Notes: generated by a model from the letters alone, not told the origin. DNA of 21,907 bases from Prolixibacteraceae bacterium (GCA_027451165.1 DAIDJX010000018.1:1-21907); one strand, 5' to 3'; positions 1-7,912 are shown, numbered from the stretch's first letter. Numbers and translations: made by a program.

Positions 1-37
1 CTATTTTTGCTGAACTAACCGGAAGTCTTTATTCAAT

Positions 38-871
38 TTAGTAAATGATAATGGTGTTATCATCCTGTTTCTTATAGTTTATCTCGAGGGAGGCAGCTAC
101 GATATCCAAAGCCATATCCAATGAGCCGGAATTCAGGGTGCCGGAGAAAAACCTTTCTTTACCAACCTTGTTGATGATGGTAACTCCGAAAAAGGATTCA
201 AGGTCATCCAGCACTTCATCAAGTTGAACATTGCTGTATATTTCAGAGAATCTGGCAATTTCAGGATAAGATTCCTGGATGGTCAATGGTTCTTTGACCT
301 GGTTTTCACCGAAATGGATACCAGATCCCGGGCCCAGGATAACTTCCTCCTGGTTAAAAGAAGCTCTGACTTTCCCTTCAAAACATACCACTACGAGCTG
401 GTCATTCCGGTCATCGATGGTAAAACGGGTTCCCAGCACATCTACCCGGCCATTCCTGGTGTTTACCTGGAAACGGGTTCCTTTCTGGACATCAAAATAA
501 GCTTTTCCGTTCAGGAGTACTTTCCGGCTTTGAAAATATTTATGGTATTTCAGGGTGCTTTCTTTGGAGAGGATAACTCTGGACTGGTCGGGCAAGCGGA
601 GGGAGACAATGGCATTCCCCTTGTTATTAACATTTTGCTTGTTTAACATCCAGCCGCCCAACATAACCAGGAAGACGATTGCAGCAGCCGCTGCAGTTTT
701 GCTCCATTGGTAAAGGTGGAAACTTTTTTTCGGGGGGGTATGCGTGTCTCTGATTTTTTCCAGAAGAGAATTCAGGGCTGCATCTTTTCCGACCGGATGG
801 GGCAGGCGATACTGCCGAACCGATTGATTGATCCGATGATTGATTGATTGATATGTTTCCTCTTTATTCAT
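38..871 (-). CDS. FecR-like anti-sigma factor
   Basis: Inner-membrane protein expected to hold the ECF sigma factor encoded upstream inactive until the outer-membrane receptor signals. From the ATG at 871 it is 277 residues: a cytoplasmic N-terminus of about 58 residues, one membrane segment at about 59-76 (alanine-rich, then VFLVMLGGWML), a periplasmic FecR domain at about 85-185 (SLRLPDQSRVIL, GKAYFDVQKGTRFQV, VDVLGTRF), and a C-terminal DUF4974-like domain at about 205-277. The reading frame extends to a GTG at 883, but the ATG is preferred. It is the last gene of the sigma/receptor/FecR group and starts about 115 bp after the receptor stop; that gap shows no clear promoter or terminator. 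The N-terminal codons contain GATT-type tetranucleotide repeats. Family assignment is firm; the regulated substrate is unknown. Confidence 0.9.
   Translation of the reverse strand: MNKEETYQSINHRINQSVRQYRLPHPVGKDAALNSLLEKIRDTHTPPKKSFHLYQWSKTAAAAAIVFLVMLGGWMLNKQNVNNKGNAIVSLRLPDQSRVILSKESTLKYHKYFQSRKVLLNGKAYFDVQKGTRFQVNTRNGRVDVLGTRFTIDDRNDQLVVVCFEGKVRASFNQEEVILGPGSGIHFGENQVKEPLTIQESYPEIARFSEIYSNVQLDEVLDDLESFFGVTIINKVGKERFFSGTLNSGSLDMALDIVAASLEINYKKQDDNTIIIY
822..852. repeat. GATT tetranucleotide repeats inside fecR
   Basis: On the plus strand the unit GATT is repeated as GATTGATTGAT (822-832), interrupted by CC, then continued as GATGATTGATTGATTGAT to 852. It lies in the first codons of the anti-sigma gene, where it encodes the stretch SINHRINQS. 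A change of one 4-bp unit would shift the frame. The copy number is low (under 4 uninterrupted units), so it may simply be a chance low-complexity coding stretch. Confidence 0.6.
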
Positions 872-987
872 GGTCAGAACCACACAGTCCCTGAATTCAC
901 TCTTTTATAACAGTATTATCCTTTAACTGCCTGATACCCTACCTTATTTCAGCTTTTCTGCAGAAAAAAAACTATTCTGTATAAAAA

Positions 988-1464
988 TCAGTAAAACCGG
1001 CATTTTACAAAGAATACAGGAGTAAAGGATAAAGAACTTACATTTGATGTTATGGTATAAGAACCTAATTGACCCAATATCTGGAGGTTATCCACCTGTA
1101 CGACATTGAGCCTGTTTAATACATTCAGCAAAGAGAAGCCGCAGGTAACTCCGGCATGATCAAAAAGAAAAGTTTTTGCCAGACTTGCATCAAGCTGGGA
1201 AAAATAATCAAGCCGCTCAATGAGGAGGGCCGATGAGTTGGGGGAAGGTAAAATCCGGGGTTGCCCGGAGCGGTAATTCCAAAGAACAGATGCCACAAAC
1301 CCTTTCATGGTGAACATTTCTGACAACTGCAACTGATGGCGGTGATTATTCAATGACGGAAACCAGGCGTTTCTGTTGATGCCTTCAACTTTTTCCCGGC
1401 CTACTGCCCAGGAGTATCCTGCCTGATGGGTAAAATGCGGATGCCGGAACTGGGCAAAAGACAT
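988..1464 (-). CDS. TonB-dependent receptor, C-terminal barrel part (frameshifted)
   Basis: This is the remaining C-terminal part, about 155 residues, of the receptor encoded immediately upstream, read in a different frame. Joining the two frames at TTT|GCC (removing one T from the TTTT on the minus strand, 1456-1459) gives a continuous ...YGVDVF-AQFRHPHFTHQAGYSW... sequence. The fragment has alternating beta-strand character and ends in FFVKCRFY. A terminal aromatic residue is typical of outer-membrane barrels recognised by the BAM machinery, which shows that the original C-terminus is preserved. The ATG at 1464 is probably not a true start; it is only the first ATG in this frame. As a separate protein this piece has no signal peptide and should not be functional. 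Confidence 0.85.
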   Translation of the reverse strand: MSFAQFRHPHFTHQAGYSWAVGREKVEGINRNAWFPSLNNHRHQLQLSEMFTMKGFVASVLWNYRSGQPRILPSPNSSALLIERLDYFSQLDASLAKTFLFDHAGVTCGFSLLNVLNRLNVVQVDNLQILGQLGSYTITSNVSSLSFTPVFFVKCRFY

Positions 1465-3697
1465 CTACCCCGTAGTTTTCTTCATAACCGGCGCGATACA
1501 CGTACCGGATCCGGGTTCTCAACCGTTCCCTGTACGTTTCCGCATTGAGCCAGCGTTTCCCGGAAGTTGACTTAAGGTATCCCTCTGCATTGATCAGGAA
1601 ACCGCCTGTGGTCCACTGCACCCCGGCAGAATGTTGTCCGGATTTCAGCACACCGTTGCCTTGAGTATCCGGAAGGAACCATACCATATCCACATTCCTT
1701 GTATAATCGATCAGAGGAATTTTGGACAGAAACTGATGGTAAATACCTCCGTAGTAATAGATTTTCAGGTTCTCCAATGGTGTATATTCCAATCCTCCCC
1801 GTGGCTGGAGGTATAGCTTTTCGGTCAGATCATCCCAGTTGACCCGCAGTCCCCACCGAATGTTCAGTTGTTTAAACAGCTGAACATTTTGCTGGAAAAA
1901 TGAATAGGTTGATCTTTGCCTTGATGTTCTGAAAAGGGAATCAGTGGGTATATACCATTCCGTATTATCTGCCCAAATCCTGAACCTGAAATTGTCATTG
2001 GTAAAACCCAGACCAACCTGATTCACAAAATTGGCTTTTTTCCATTCTGCGTTGTACTCAAGCTTGAATTCCTGCACCCTGTTGCTGTCATTATCCGATT
2101 TTATGATGGTCCTGGTAGGAATGTATTCCTTCAGTTTTTTGAACCAACCTGTTTTTTTCCCCGCATCAAAAAAACTTGACCAAGAGGAGGGAACTGATTT
2201 TTCTTCCCCTGTTTCCTGCTCCTGGTAATGGGCAAGGGAGGTATAAGCTGAGGTCACCATATGGTGCCATCTTCCGGTTTGAAGGGACCAGGTAAATCCG
2301 GCGCCGGTATTTTTTCTGCGTACCCATTCATTCCTGTAGTATAAAAGGGAGGTCTCAGCATTATAATCAAGCATCTGCTGATCATCGATATGGATCAGAT
2401 TCAGACTGAATTCCTGGTTGGGGGAGGGTGTGAAGGTTGTTTTGAAATTAAAGTCCTGGTACCTGATAATGGGAAGCACATTAATAGCTTCCGGATTGAC
2501 ATTGGTCAGCCGGCTTTCCGTAATCAGTTTCCGGAAGAGATAATTTGGCCAGAAATCCATGAATGAACGGCGGTAGGCGCCCGAAACCAGCCATTTTTGT
2601 CCAAGAGGTACAGTTCCAATGATATCGCCGTTCAGCAGATTGAATGAAGTTTCCAAAGAGGGGGAACTTCGGGGACCGGACTTTCCGGTCAGTTCAATAA
2701 GTCCTGAAGTTTTGTCACCGTACCGGGTATCAAAACCTCCCCTCGAAACAAAGGCCTGCCGGATAAATCCCGCATTCAGGGCGCTGACATTTCCGAAGAG
2801 GTGCCCGGTTTCCAGCAATGAAATCCCATCAAGCAGGACAAGGTTTTCAGAGGGGTTACTTCCCCTGATGGTAAGACCTCCTGTATTGCCCGGAAGAAAC
2901 CCGACACCAGGGATGAGGGTCAGCATATTGACCAGGTCGTCGTTGGCCAATCTGGGCATGTTGGCAGATTGGGCCGGATTGAAACCGATCCGGTCAGCAA
3001 AGCGTGGCAATTCAATGGTATTGGTTTCCTTCCTGATCACATCGACCTCTTCCATGAGCATCACAAAAGGTTTCAGGCGAATCTGCACCGGATGGGGTGT
3101 ATTGGTAGCGATGACGGTATCCAGCCGCTGAAAACCAAGGTGGGTGATGTAAAAACGGACCGAATCAGCAGCGGTTTCATAATGAAAAAATCCCAGTTCG
3201 TTGGTCAGCGTTCCCCTGTTACCCGGGAAAATAACGGCACAGTAATACAGTGGCTCTCCCGTGGTCTGATCTGAAATATAGCCGCTGAACTGGCGTTTGG
3301 TGATTACCGGTATCTCTGCTTTTTCAATGGTTTTCTCCGGTAATTGTTGTACCCCTCTTTTTTGAAGTACAACCCAGGTGCCATCCATGAGCCTGAATTC
3401 CAGTGCATGTTTCTCACTGAGGTAACTTATGACGTTTTGCAGGGATTCATTCCTGAATTTCACGGTAGTACTGATCGCAGAAATTATTTCTGCATCAAAG
3501 GCAAATTTAAGCTGATACTTAGCTGAGATTTCCTCGAGTATCCGGCTCAGTGACTTTTCTCTGGCAGAATAGGTAATGACATGGGATTGAGCTGCTGCAG
3601 GCGTTACCGCTAAAAAAATGATAAAGAGACATCCGGTCAGGATTTTCCCGACCATCTCCCTCCCGGAGTTACTGTCAAAGAAATTCTTTGAACCCAT
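1385..3697 (-). CDS. STN-domain TonB-dependent receptor, N-terminal part (frameshifted)
   Basis: Outer-membrane active transporter and signal transducer of the FecA type. In order it has a signal peptide (hydrophobic run GCLFIIFLAVTPAAAQ), an STN signalling domain at about 40-112 (ITYSAREKSLSRILEEIS), a carboxypeptidase-regulatory-like beta domain at about 137-210 (FSGYISDQTTGEPL), a TonB plug at about 225-340 (LTLIPGV, GGLTIRGSNPSENLVLLDGI), and most of the beta-barrel. The STN domain is the part that contacts a FecR protein in this family, and both fecR and an ECF sigma gene are adjacent. The start at 3697 is used; an ATG at 3655 preceded by GGGAGGGAG is an alternative that still keeps the signal peptide. 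About 24 codons after the frameshift point the frame runs to a stop at 1385. Substrate unknown; no SusD partner is adjacent. Confidence 0.9.
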   Translation of the reverse strand: MGSKNFFDSNSGREMVGKILTGCLFIIFLAVTPAAAQSHVITYSAREKSLSRILEEISAKYQLKFAFDAEIISAISTTVKFRNESLQNVISYLSEKHALEFRLMDGTWVVLQKRGVQQLPEKTIEKAEIPVITKRQFSGYISDQTTGEPLYYCAVIFPGNRGTLTNELGFFHYETAADSVRFYITHLGFQRLDTVIATNTPHPVQIRLKPFVMLMEEVDVIRKETNTIELPRFADRIGFNPAQSANMPRLANDDLVNMLTLIPGVGFLPGNTGGLTIRGSNPSENLVLLDGISLLETGHLFGNVSALNAGFIRQAFVSRGGFDTRYGDKTSGLIELTGKSGPRSSPSLETSFNLLNGDIIGTVPLGQKWLVSGAYRRSFMDFWPNYLFRKLITESRLTNVNPEAINVLPIIRYQDFNFKTTFTPSPNQEFSLNLIHIDDQQMLDYNAETSLLYYRNEWVRRKNTGAGFTWSLQTGRWHHMVTSAYTSLAHYQEQETGEEKSVPSSWSSFFDAGKKTGWFKKLKEYIPTRTIIKSDNDSNRVQEFKLEYNAEWKKANFVNQVGLGFTNDNFRFRIWADNTEWYIPTDSLFRTSRQRSTYSFFQQNVQLFKQLNIRWGLRVNWDDLTEKLYLQPRGGLEYTPLENLKIYYYGGIYHQFLSKIPLIDYTRNVDMVWFLPDTQGNGVLKSGQHSAGVQWTTGGFLINAEGYLKSTSGKRWLNAETYRERLRTRIRYVYRAGYEENYGVDVFCPVPASAFYPSGRILLGSRPGKS

Positions 3698-3728
3698 GCC
3701 CTACTCCAAATTATCTGACCATATTAGC

Positions 3729-3750
3729 GTTGCAGTGCTGCAACTTTTTT
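3729..3750 (+). terminator. Hairpin plus T-run between sigma and receptor genes
   Basis: A 7-bp stem (GTTGCAG 3729-3735, CTGCAAC 3738-3744) with a 2-nt loop is followed by TTTTTT on the plus strand, the layout of an intrinsic terminator for plus-strand (antisense) transcription. On the minus strand the same hairpin sits just after the sigma-factor stop codon, inside the presumed sigma-receptor mRNA and without a following U-tract, so there it may act as an intercistronic stem instead. Confidence 0.5.
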
Positions 3751-4252
3751 ACTTCTGGTCGCCTAAACTGGCTTTCAGAATTTTCAATGCCTTTGTAATT
3801 TGTTTCTCCACCGCTTTTACCGAAATCTGCATATTTTCAGCAATCTGCCGGTTACTCATTTCTTCCATACGACTCATCAAAAAAACGGTCCGGCACCCCG
3901 AAGGAAGCCTGGATAATGCGGCTTGCAGCTGTAAATCAAATTCATCAAGTTCCAATTGATGGGTTACTGTATTGTCAGTTCCCGGTTCTGTTGCTTCTTT
4001 CAAAAACCTTAACTCCACTTCTTCATGTCTTTTCCTTTTCAGAAAAAGATTACGGGCAATTTTATACAGGTATGATCCGACGGTTTCATCGTCTATGAAA
4101 TATCTCTTCTCCCACAGGATAATGAAAACCTCCTGAACAGCATCCTCCGCCCAGTGTAAATCACCGGAAAGATAATAAAGATAATGGCGTAACTGCTCAA
4201 AAAAGCGGTCAAAAACCTCCCTGAACCATATTTCTGTATGTCCAACAGTCAT
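3749..4252 (-). CDS. ECF (FecI-like) RNA polymerase sigma factor
   Basis: Sigma-70-family extracytoplasmic-function factor of 167 residues, the usual ECF length. Region 2 lies at about 20-75 (YYLSGDLHWAEDAVQEVF, then ILWEKR, and SYLYKIARNLFL) and would bind core polymerase and the -10 element. Region 4 lies at about 110-160 (LSRLPSGCRTVFLMSRMEE, MSNRQIAENMQISVKAVEKQ), a helix-turn-helix for -35 recognition. There is no extra C-terminal domain. It is the first gene of the sigma/receptor/FecR group, and its stop is 51 bp before the receptor start. A good housekeeping-type promoter lies upstream, so basal expression probably does not depend on the factor itself. In related systems the paired FecR protein holds this factor until receptor signalling. 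Confidence 0.95.
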   Translation of the reverse strand: MTVGHTEIWFREVFDRFFEQLRHYLYYLSGDLHWAEDAVQEVFIILWEKRYFIDDETVGSYLYKIARNLFLKRKRHEEVELRFLKEATEPGTDNTVTHQLELDEFDLQLQAALSRLPSGCRTVFLMSRMEEMSNRQIAENMQISVKAVEKQITKALKILKASLGDQK

Positions 4253-4300
4253 GTTATTCCGGACTTAAGTCCTGGCCAATCATTTTCACCAAAAAACTGT

Positions 4301-4330
4301 CAAAACTACAATTTTATTGTGTTTGAGCAA
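4301..4330 (-). promoter_or_regulatory. Bacteroidota-type promoter for the ECF sigma gene
   Basis: Read on the minus strand there is TTG (4330-4328), a 19-bp spacer, then TAGTTTTG (4308-4301), a full match to the Bacteroidota -7 consensus TAnnTTTG with a correctly spaced -33 element. Transcription would start near 4294, giving a leader of about 40 nt before the ATG at 4252. Confidence 0.65.
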
Positions 4331-4357
4331 GCGGAAGCTTAACTGAGGAAGTAAGAT

Positions 4358-4414
4358 AAAAAACAGGCTGCAGCCTAAGGTTTGTTTCTTTCCTCAAAAG
4401 CGCACAGCCTGTTT
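4358..4414 (-). terminator. Intrinsic terminator after pckG
   Basis: In the direction of pckG transcription, AAACAGGCTG (4414-4405) pairs with CAGCCTGTTT (4370-4361) across a 34-nt loop, and a T-run ends at 4358. The 3' arm also forms a 12-bp palindrome with adjacent bases (AGGCTGCAGCCT, 4365-4376), so two foldings compete. It lies 17 bp past the pckG stop codon. Confidence 0.65.
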
Positions 4415-4430
4415 GATCTCAGTAAGCCGG

Positions 4431-6221
4431 TTATTTCAATCTCGCTTTCAACAGGGAGAACTGATTTTTCATTTCTTCGGGCAGACGATCACCGAATTTG
4501 GCAAAATGCTCTTCAATAAGTTCACATTCATCCTGCCACTTTGCCGGATCGACCCGTAACAATTCCGGCAGGTTGGCAGCAACTTCCTCCAACCCCGAGA
4601 TGTCGATATCCTTTGTTTCGGGTACCATCCCGACAGGTGTTGAAACAGCACCTACCTTGCCATCACAGCGCTGGAAAATCCATTCGAGCACCCGGATATT
4701 GTCGCCATAGCCCGGCCAGAGCCATTTGCCGTTTTCATCTTTCCGGAACCAGTTAACATTGAATATTTTCGGAAGATTCTCCTTTACCGGGGCTACTTCC
4801 CCAATGTGCATCCAATGTCCGAAATAGTCGCCCATATTGTAACCACAGAAGGGCAGCATGGCAAAGGGGTCGCGGCGTACACCGGCTTTCAGGCCAATGG
4901 CAGCGGCAGTCACCTCTGAACCTACTGTTGATCCCATAAATACGCCATGGTTCCAGTCAAACGACTGGAAAACCAGTGGAACAGTGGAAGGCCTGCGACC
5001 GCCAAACAAAATGGCAGAAATGGGAACACCTGCAGGATTTTCCCAATCAGCATCGATGGCCGGACACTGGCTGGCAGGCGCTGTGAACCGCGCATTCGGA
5101 TGGGCTACCGGCTCTTTGGAAGCAGGATCATATACCTTGTTTTTCCAGTTGATGGTGCCTTCAGGACAGGGTGTACCAATCCCTTCCCACCATACATCTC
5201 CGTCAGGTGTTAACCCGACATTGGTGAAAATGGAGTTTTTCGTCATGCTCAGCATTGCATTCGGGTTGGTCGCCATGGATGTCATCGGGGCAACACCGAA
5301 AAATCCCGATTCCGGGTTGATTGCATACAGTTTACCATCTTTGCCGAATTTCATCCAGGCAATGTCATCCCCTACCGTTTCCACTTTCCAACCCGGAATG
5401 GTTGGAATCAGCATGGCCAGATTCGTCTTTCCGCAAGCGCTGGGAAATGCTGCAGCGATGTATTTCTTTTCTCCTTCAGGACTGGTAAGCCCCATGATCA
5501 ACATGTGTTCAGCCAGCCACCCTTCCTCCTTTGCCATATAGGAAGCAATACGGAGGGCGAAACATTTCTTTCCCAACAGGGCATTTCCGCCATAACCCGA
5601 TCCATAGGACCAGATTTCTCCCGTTTCCGGAAAATGAGAAATATACTTTTGCTCAATCGGGGCACAGGGCCAGGCCACATCTTTCTGACCCGGCAACAGG
5701 GGCGCTCCCACAGAATGAATACAAGGCACAAAATGTCCATCATCTCCCAACAGGTCAAGCACGGCTTTCCCCATTCTGGTCATAATTCTCATATTGACAA
5801 CCACATATGCAGAATCGGTAATTTCCACACCGATGTGCGAAATCGTTGAACCCAATGGTCCCATGCTGAAAGGAATAATATACATGGTACGCCCTTTCAT
5901 ACAATTGGAGTACAAGCCCCTCATCGTGGCCTTCAATTCCTCCGGATCACGCCAGTTGTTGGTCGGACCCGCATCATCCTTGTTTTTTGTGCTGATATAA
6001 GTTCTGTCCTCAACACGCGCCACATCTGATGGGTCACTCTGAAAGTAGTAGCTTCCCGGACGTTTATCTTCATTCAGTTTAACAGCTGAGCCCGATTGAA
6101 CCATCAAATCAAGAAGCATCTGATTCTCCTCTTCTGATCCATCACACCAGTGAATGGCATCGGGTTGACACAGTTCAGCCCATTCCTCTACCCAGGCTTT
6201 CAGTTTTTTGTGATTTGTCAT
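4431..6221 (-). CDS. pckG: Phosphoenolpyruvate carboxykinase (GTP)
   Basis: Cytosolic enzyme interconverting oxaloacetate plus GTP with phosphoenolpyruvate, CO2 and GDP, the entry to gluconeogenesis or, in fermenting Bacteroidota, a CO2-fixing route toward succinate. The 596 residues match the usual length of about 600 for the GTP class, which is unrelated in length and signature to the roughly 540-residue ATP class. Visible signatures are the P-loop AFPSACGKTNLAM at about 258-270, including the hyper-reactive cysteine near 263, the metal and nucleotide segment VGDDIAWM at 283-290, the substrate-binding region SDPSDVARVEDRTY near 62-75, YGGNALLGKKC at 210-220, and RRPSTVPLVFQSFDWNHGVF near 409-428. 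The gene is complete, appears to be a single-gene unit, and is bounded by its own terminator and a plausible promoter. Confidence 0.97.
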   Translation of the reverse strand: MTNHKKLKAWVEEWAELCQPDAIHWCDGSEEENQMLLDLMVQSGSAVKLNEDKRPGSYYFQSDPSDVARVEDRTYISTKNKDDAGPTNNWRDPEELKATMRGLYSNCMKGRTMYIIPFSMGPLGSTISHIGVEITDSAYVVVNMRIMTRMGKAVLDLLGDDGHFVPCIHSVGAPLLPGQKDVAWPCAPIEQKYISHFPETGEIWSYGSGYGGNALLGKKCFALRIASYMAKEEGWLAEHMLIMGLTSPEGEKKYIAAAFPSACGKTNLAMLIPTIPGWKVETVGDDIAWMKFGKDGKLYAINPESGFFGVAPMTSMATNPNAMLSMTKNSIFTNVGLTPDGDVWWEGIGTPCPEGTINWKNKVYDPASKEPVAHPNARFTAPASQCPAIDADWENPAGVPISAILFGGRRPSTVPLVFQSFDWNHGVFMGSTVGSEVTAAAIGLKAGVRRDPFAMLPFCGYNMGDYFGHWMHIGEVAPVKENLPKIFNVNWFRKDENGKWLWPGYGDNIRVLEWIFQRCDGKVGAVSTPVGMVPETKDIDISGLEEVAANLPELLRVDPAKWQDECELIEEHFAKFGDRLPEEMKNQFSLLKARLK

Positions 6222-6290
6222 AAACGTTCGTTTAAATTATTAATATTCAGCAAAATATAACCGGTAAAATACTGGTTGTTTGTTGTGCCA

Positions 6291-6298
6291 CAAAGATA
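6291..6298 (-). promoter_or_regulatory. Putative -7 promoter element for pckG
   Basis: The minus strand reads TATCTTTG, a full match to TAnnTTTG, about 70 bp upstream of the pckG ATG. No TTG is seen at the expected -33 spacing, so activity may need an activator or the match may be coincidental. The rest of the 214-bp gap between pckG and xerD is AT-rich, and only a weak imperfect hairpin (about 6370-6403) was seen downstream of xerD. Confidence 0.45.
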
Positions 6299-6435
6299 GG
6301 TTGAATTACATGCCCGGGCTTCCGGTCAGGGACTAAGCACCCATTTTTTAATCAATTATTAACGCTCAGGACTGAAGGTTCGGCAAAATGTTTCCTTCCA
6401 GAATATTCAGTATGAATTTGATATTTCCAAATTAT

Positions 6436-7335
6436 TTAAGACCTTGGGTGAAACTGCTGAATGGTACTTTTCAGGTATTCCTTATCCAGATGGGTATAGA
6501 TTTCAGTGGTCAGTATCGATTCATGCCCCAGCATCTCCTGGACGGCCCGTAAATCTGCGCCACCGTTGATCAGGTGAGTGGCAAAGGAATGCCGGAAGGT
6601 ATGCGGACTGATCCTTTTGTCCATGCCCACTTTTTCAGCCAGCCCCTTAATGATCGTAAAGACCATTACCCTGCTCAGTTTCTTCCCCCTGCGGTTCAGG
6701 AAAAGGGTATTCACACAATCCTTGGAAATGTTAAGACCCTTACGGTATCCTTCCATGTATTTCGTAATTTCTTCGGAAGCGCTGCTGCTGACAGGCACGA
6801 GCCGCTCCTTGTCGCCCTTGCCCTCAACGCGTATAAATCCCTGGTCAAAATTCAGATTGGTAAGTTTCAGGTTAACCAGCTCAGAAACCCGCAGGCCACA
6901 GCTGTACAATGTCTCCAGCATCGCCCGGTTTCGCTGTCCTTCAGGCCTTGAAATATCAACGGAATCTATCAACAAATCAATCTCTTCAATGGAAAGAATA
7001 TCCGGCAGTTTCCTCCCAATTTTGGGTGATTCCAGCAGGGAAGTCGGATCATTCTGGATTTTTTCTTCAATCAACAGGTACTTGAAAAATGATTTTATCC
7101 CGGATATGGTCCTTGCCTGAGTTCTTGGACTGACTCCCTTTTTATTGAGCCACTCCACAAAACCTTTCAGATGTAAAAGTTTAACCTTTTCCGGTGTTAC
7201 CTTGGAATATTCCTGATCAAGGAAATGAACCAGTTTGTTGATGTCGTTGACGTAAGCTGAAACTGAATTCTGAGACAGAGACTTTTCCAGTTTCAGAAAA
7301 TTCTCATAGCCCTTTTTACTGTCTGACCATTTCAT
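6436..7335 (-). CDS. xerD: Tyrosine recombinase XerD
   Basis: Site-specific recombinase expected to resolve chromosome dimers at dif with a partner Xer protein, in concert with FtsK at the septum. The 299 residues match the family length. The N-terminal SAM-like core-binding domain covers about 5-95, and the catalytic domain about 110-295. The catalytic set is complete: R149 (SCGLRVSEL), K173 (EGKGDKERL), H245 and R248 (SPHTFRHSFATHL), H271 (LGHESILTT) and the nucleophile Y280 (IYTHLD). XerD is chosen over XerC or an integrase because of length, the AVQEMLGHESILTTEIYTHL signature and the housekeeping neighbourhood beside aroQ. No att-like repeats or cargo genes flank it. It is divergent from aroQ with 151 bp between them. 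Confidence 0.93.
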   Translation of the reverse strand: MKWSDSKKGYENFLKLEKSLSQNSVSAYVNDINKLVHFLDQEYSKVTPEKVKLLHLKGFVEWLNKKGVSPRTQARTISGIKSFFKYLLIEEKIQNDPTSLLESPKIGRKLPDILSIEEIDLLIDSVDISRPEGQRNRAMLETLYSCGLRVSELVNLKLTNLNFDQGFIRVEGKGDKERLVPVSSSASEEITKYMEGYRKGLNISKDCVNTLFLNRRGKKLSRVMVFTIIKGLAEKVGMDKRISPHTFRHSFATHLINGGADLRAVQEMLGHESILTTEIYTHLDKEYLKSTIQQFHPRS

Positions 7336-7399
7336 AATACTCCCATTTTGAATTGTTAAACATACTGTTGCCTGAATGAATTTTTAAATCCCTTTACTG

Positions 7400-7407
7400 T
7401 ATATTTG
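7400..7407 (+). promoter_or_regulatory. Putative -7 promoter element for aroQ
   Basis: TATATTTG matches TAnnTTTG on the plus strand. It lies in the xerD/aroQ divergent region and would give a leader of about 70 nt ending in an A-rich tract directly before the aroQ ATG. No good TTG was found at -33 spacing. On the minus strand a near-match TATGTTTA (7364-7357) could serve xerD. Confidence 0.4.
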
Positions 7408-7486
7408 TTACCGGGAAATGCCTCTGTATTCAGGTGCACAGGGTGTCCGGTATTTTGTATGAATATAAGAAAAAAAAATTAAAAAA

Positions 7487-7912
7487 ATGAATATTTTGAT
7501 AATAAATGGACCCAACTTGAATCTTTTAGGAAAAAGGGAACCCGAAGTATATGGAAATTCAACGTTTGAGGACTATTTTTCAAATCATTTACATAATTTA
7601 CCCGATATTCAAATGGATTACTTCCAGTCGAATATAGAGGGTGAAATTGTGGGTAAAATTCAGGAATTCGGCTTCTCCGGAGACGGTATCATCCTCAATG
7701 CCGGAGGATATACGCATACCTCCGTAGCCATCCGGGATGCCATTGCTGCTGTTCCGGCGCCCGTAATTGAAGTACATATCAGCAACACCCTGTCCAGGGA
7801 AAGCTTCAGACACCAATCCATGATAGGACCTGTATGCAAAGGATGTATTATGGGTTTCGGGCTGAAGTCGTATGATCTGGCCGTGTATTATTTCCGTAAC
7901 TTAAGCAGCTGA
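7487..7912 (+). CDS. aroQ: 3-dehydroquinate dehydratase, type II
   Basis: Third step of the shikimate pathway: dehydration of 3-dehydroquinate to 3-dehydroshikimate in the cytosol, by a dodecamer in this family. At 141 residues it has the standard length. The N-terminal IINGPNLNLLGKREPEVYG holds the substrate-binding asparagines and the catalytic tyrosine (Y22) with R17. NAGGYTHTSVAIRDA (71-85) and EVHISN (95-100) supply the conserved asparagine and the catalytic histidine H97. FRHQS near 107-111 supplies the lid and carboxylate-binding arginine. The start is preceded by a long A-tract typical of Bacteroidota leaders. It is convergent with the lolA-like gene, with only 17 bp between the stop codons. 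Confidence 0.97.
   Translation: MNILIINGPNLNLLGKREPEVYGNSTFEDYFSNHLHNLPDIQMDYFQSNIEGEIVGKIQEFGFSGDGIILNAGGYTHTSVAIRDAIAAVPAPVIEVHISNTLSRESFRHQSMIGPVCKGCIMGFGLKSYDLAVYYFRNLSS

Noticed and set aside
1456..1459. Programmed ribosomal frameshift in the receptor gene
   Set aside because: Restoration requires a +1 shift at a four-base run with no visible stimulatory hairpin or Shine-Dalgarno-like element, and such control is not known for this family. Error or mutation is simpler.
4858..5541. A 227-codon open frame antisense to pckG
   Set aside because: The pckG protein is complete with all signatures in this stretch; the antisense translation shows no domain and reflects codon bias.
6436..7335. 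The tyrosine recombinase as an integrase of a mobile element
   Set aside because: Length, XerD-like signature and housekeeping neighbours argue for chromosomal XerD; no attachment repeats, excisionase or cargo genes are present.
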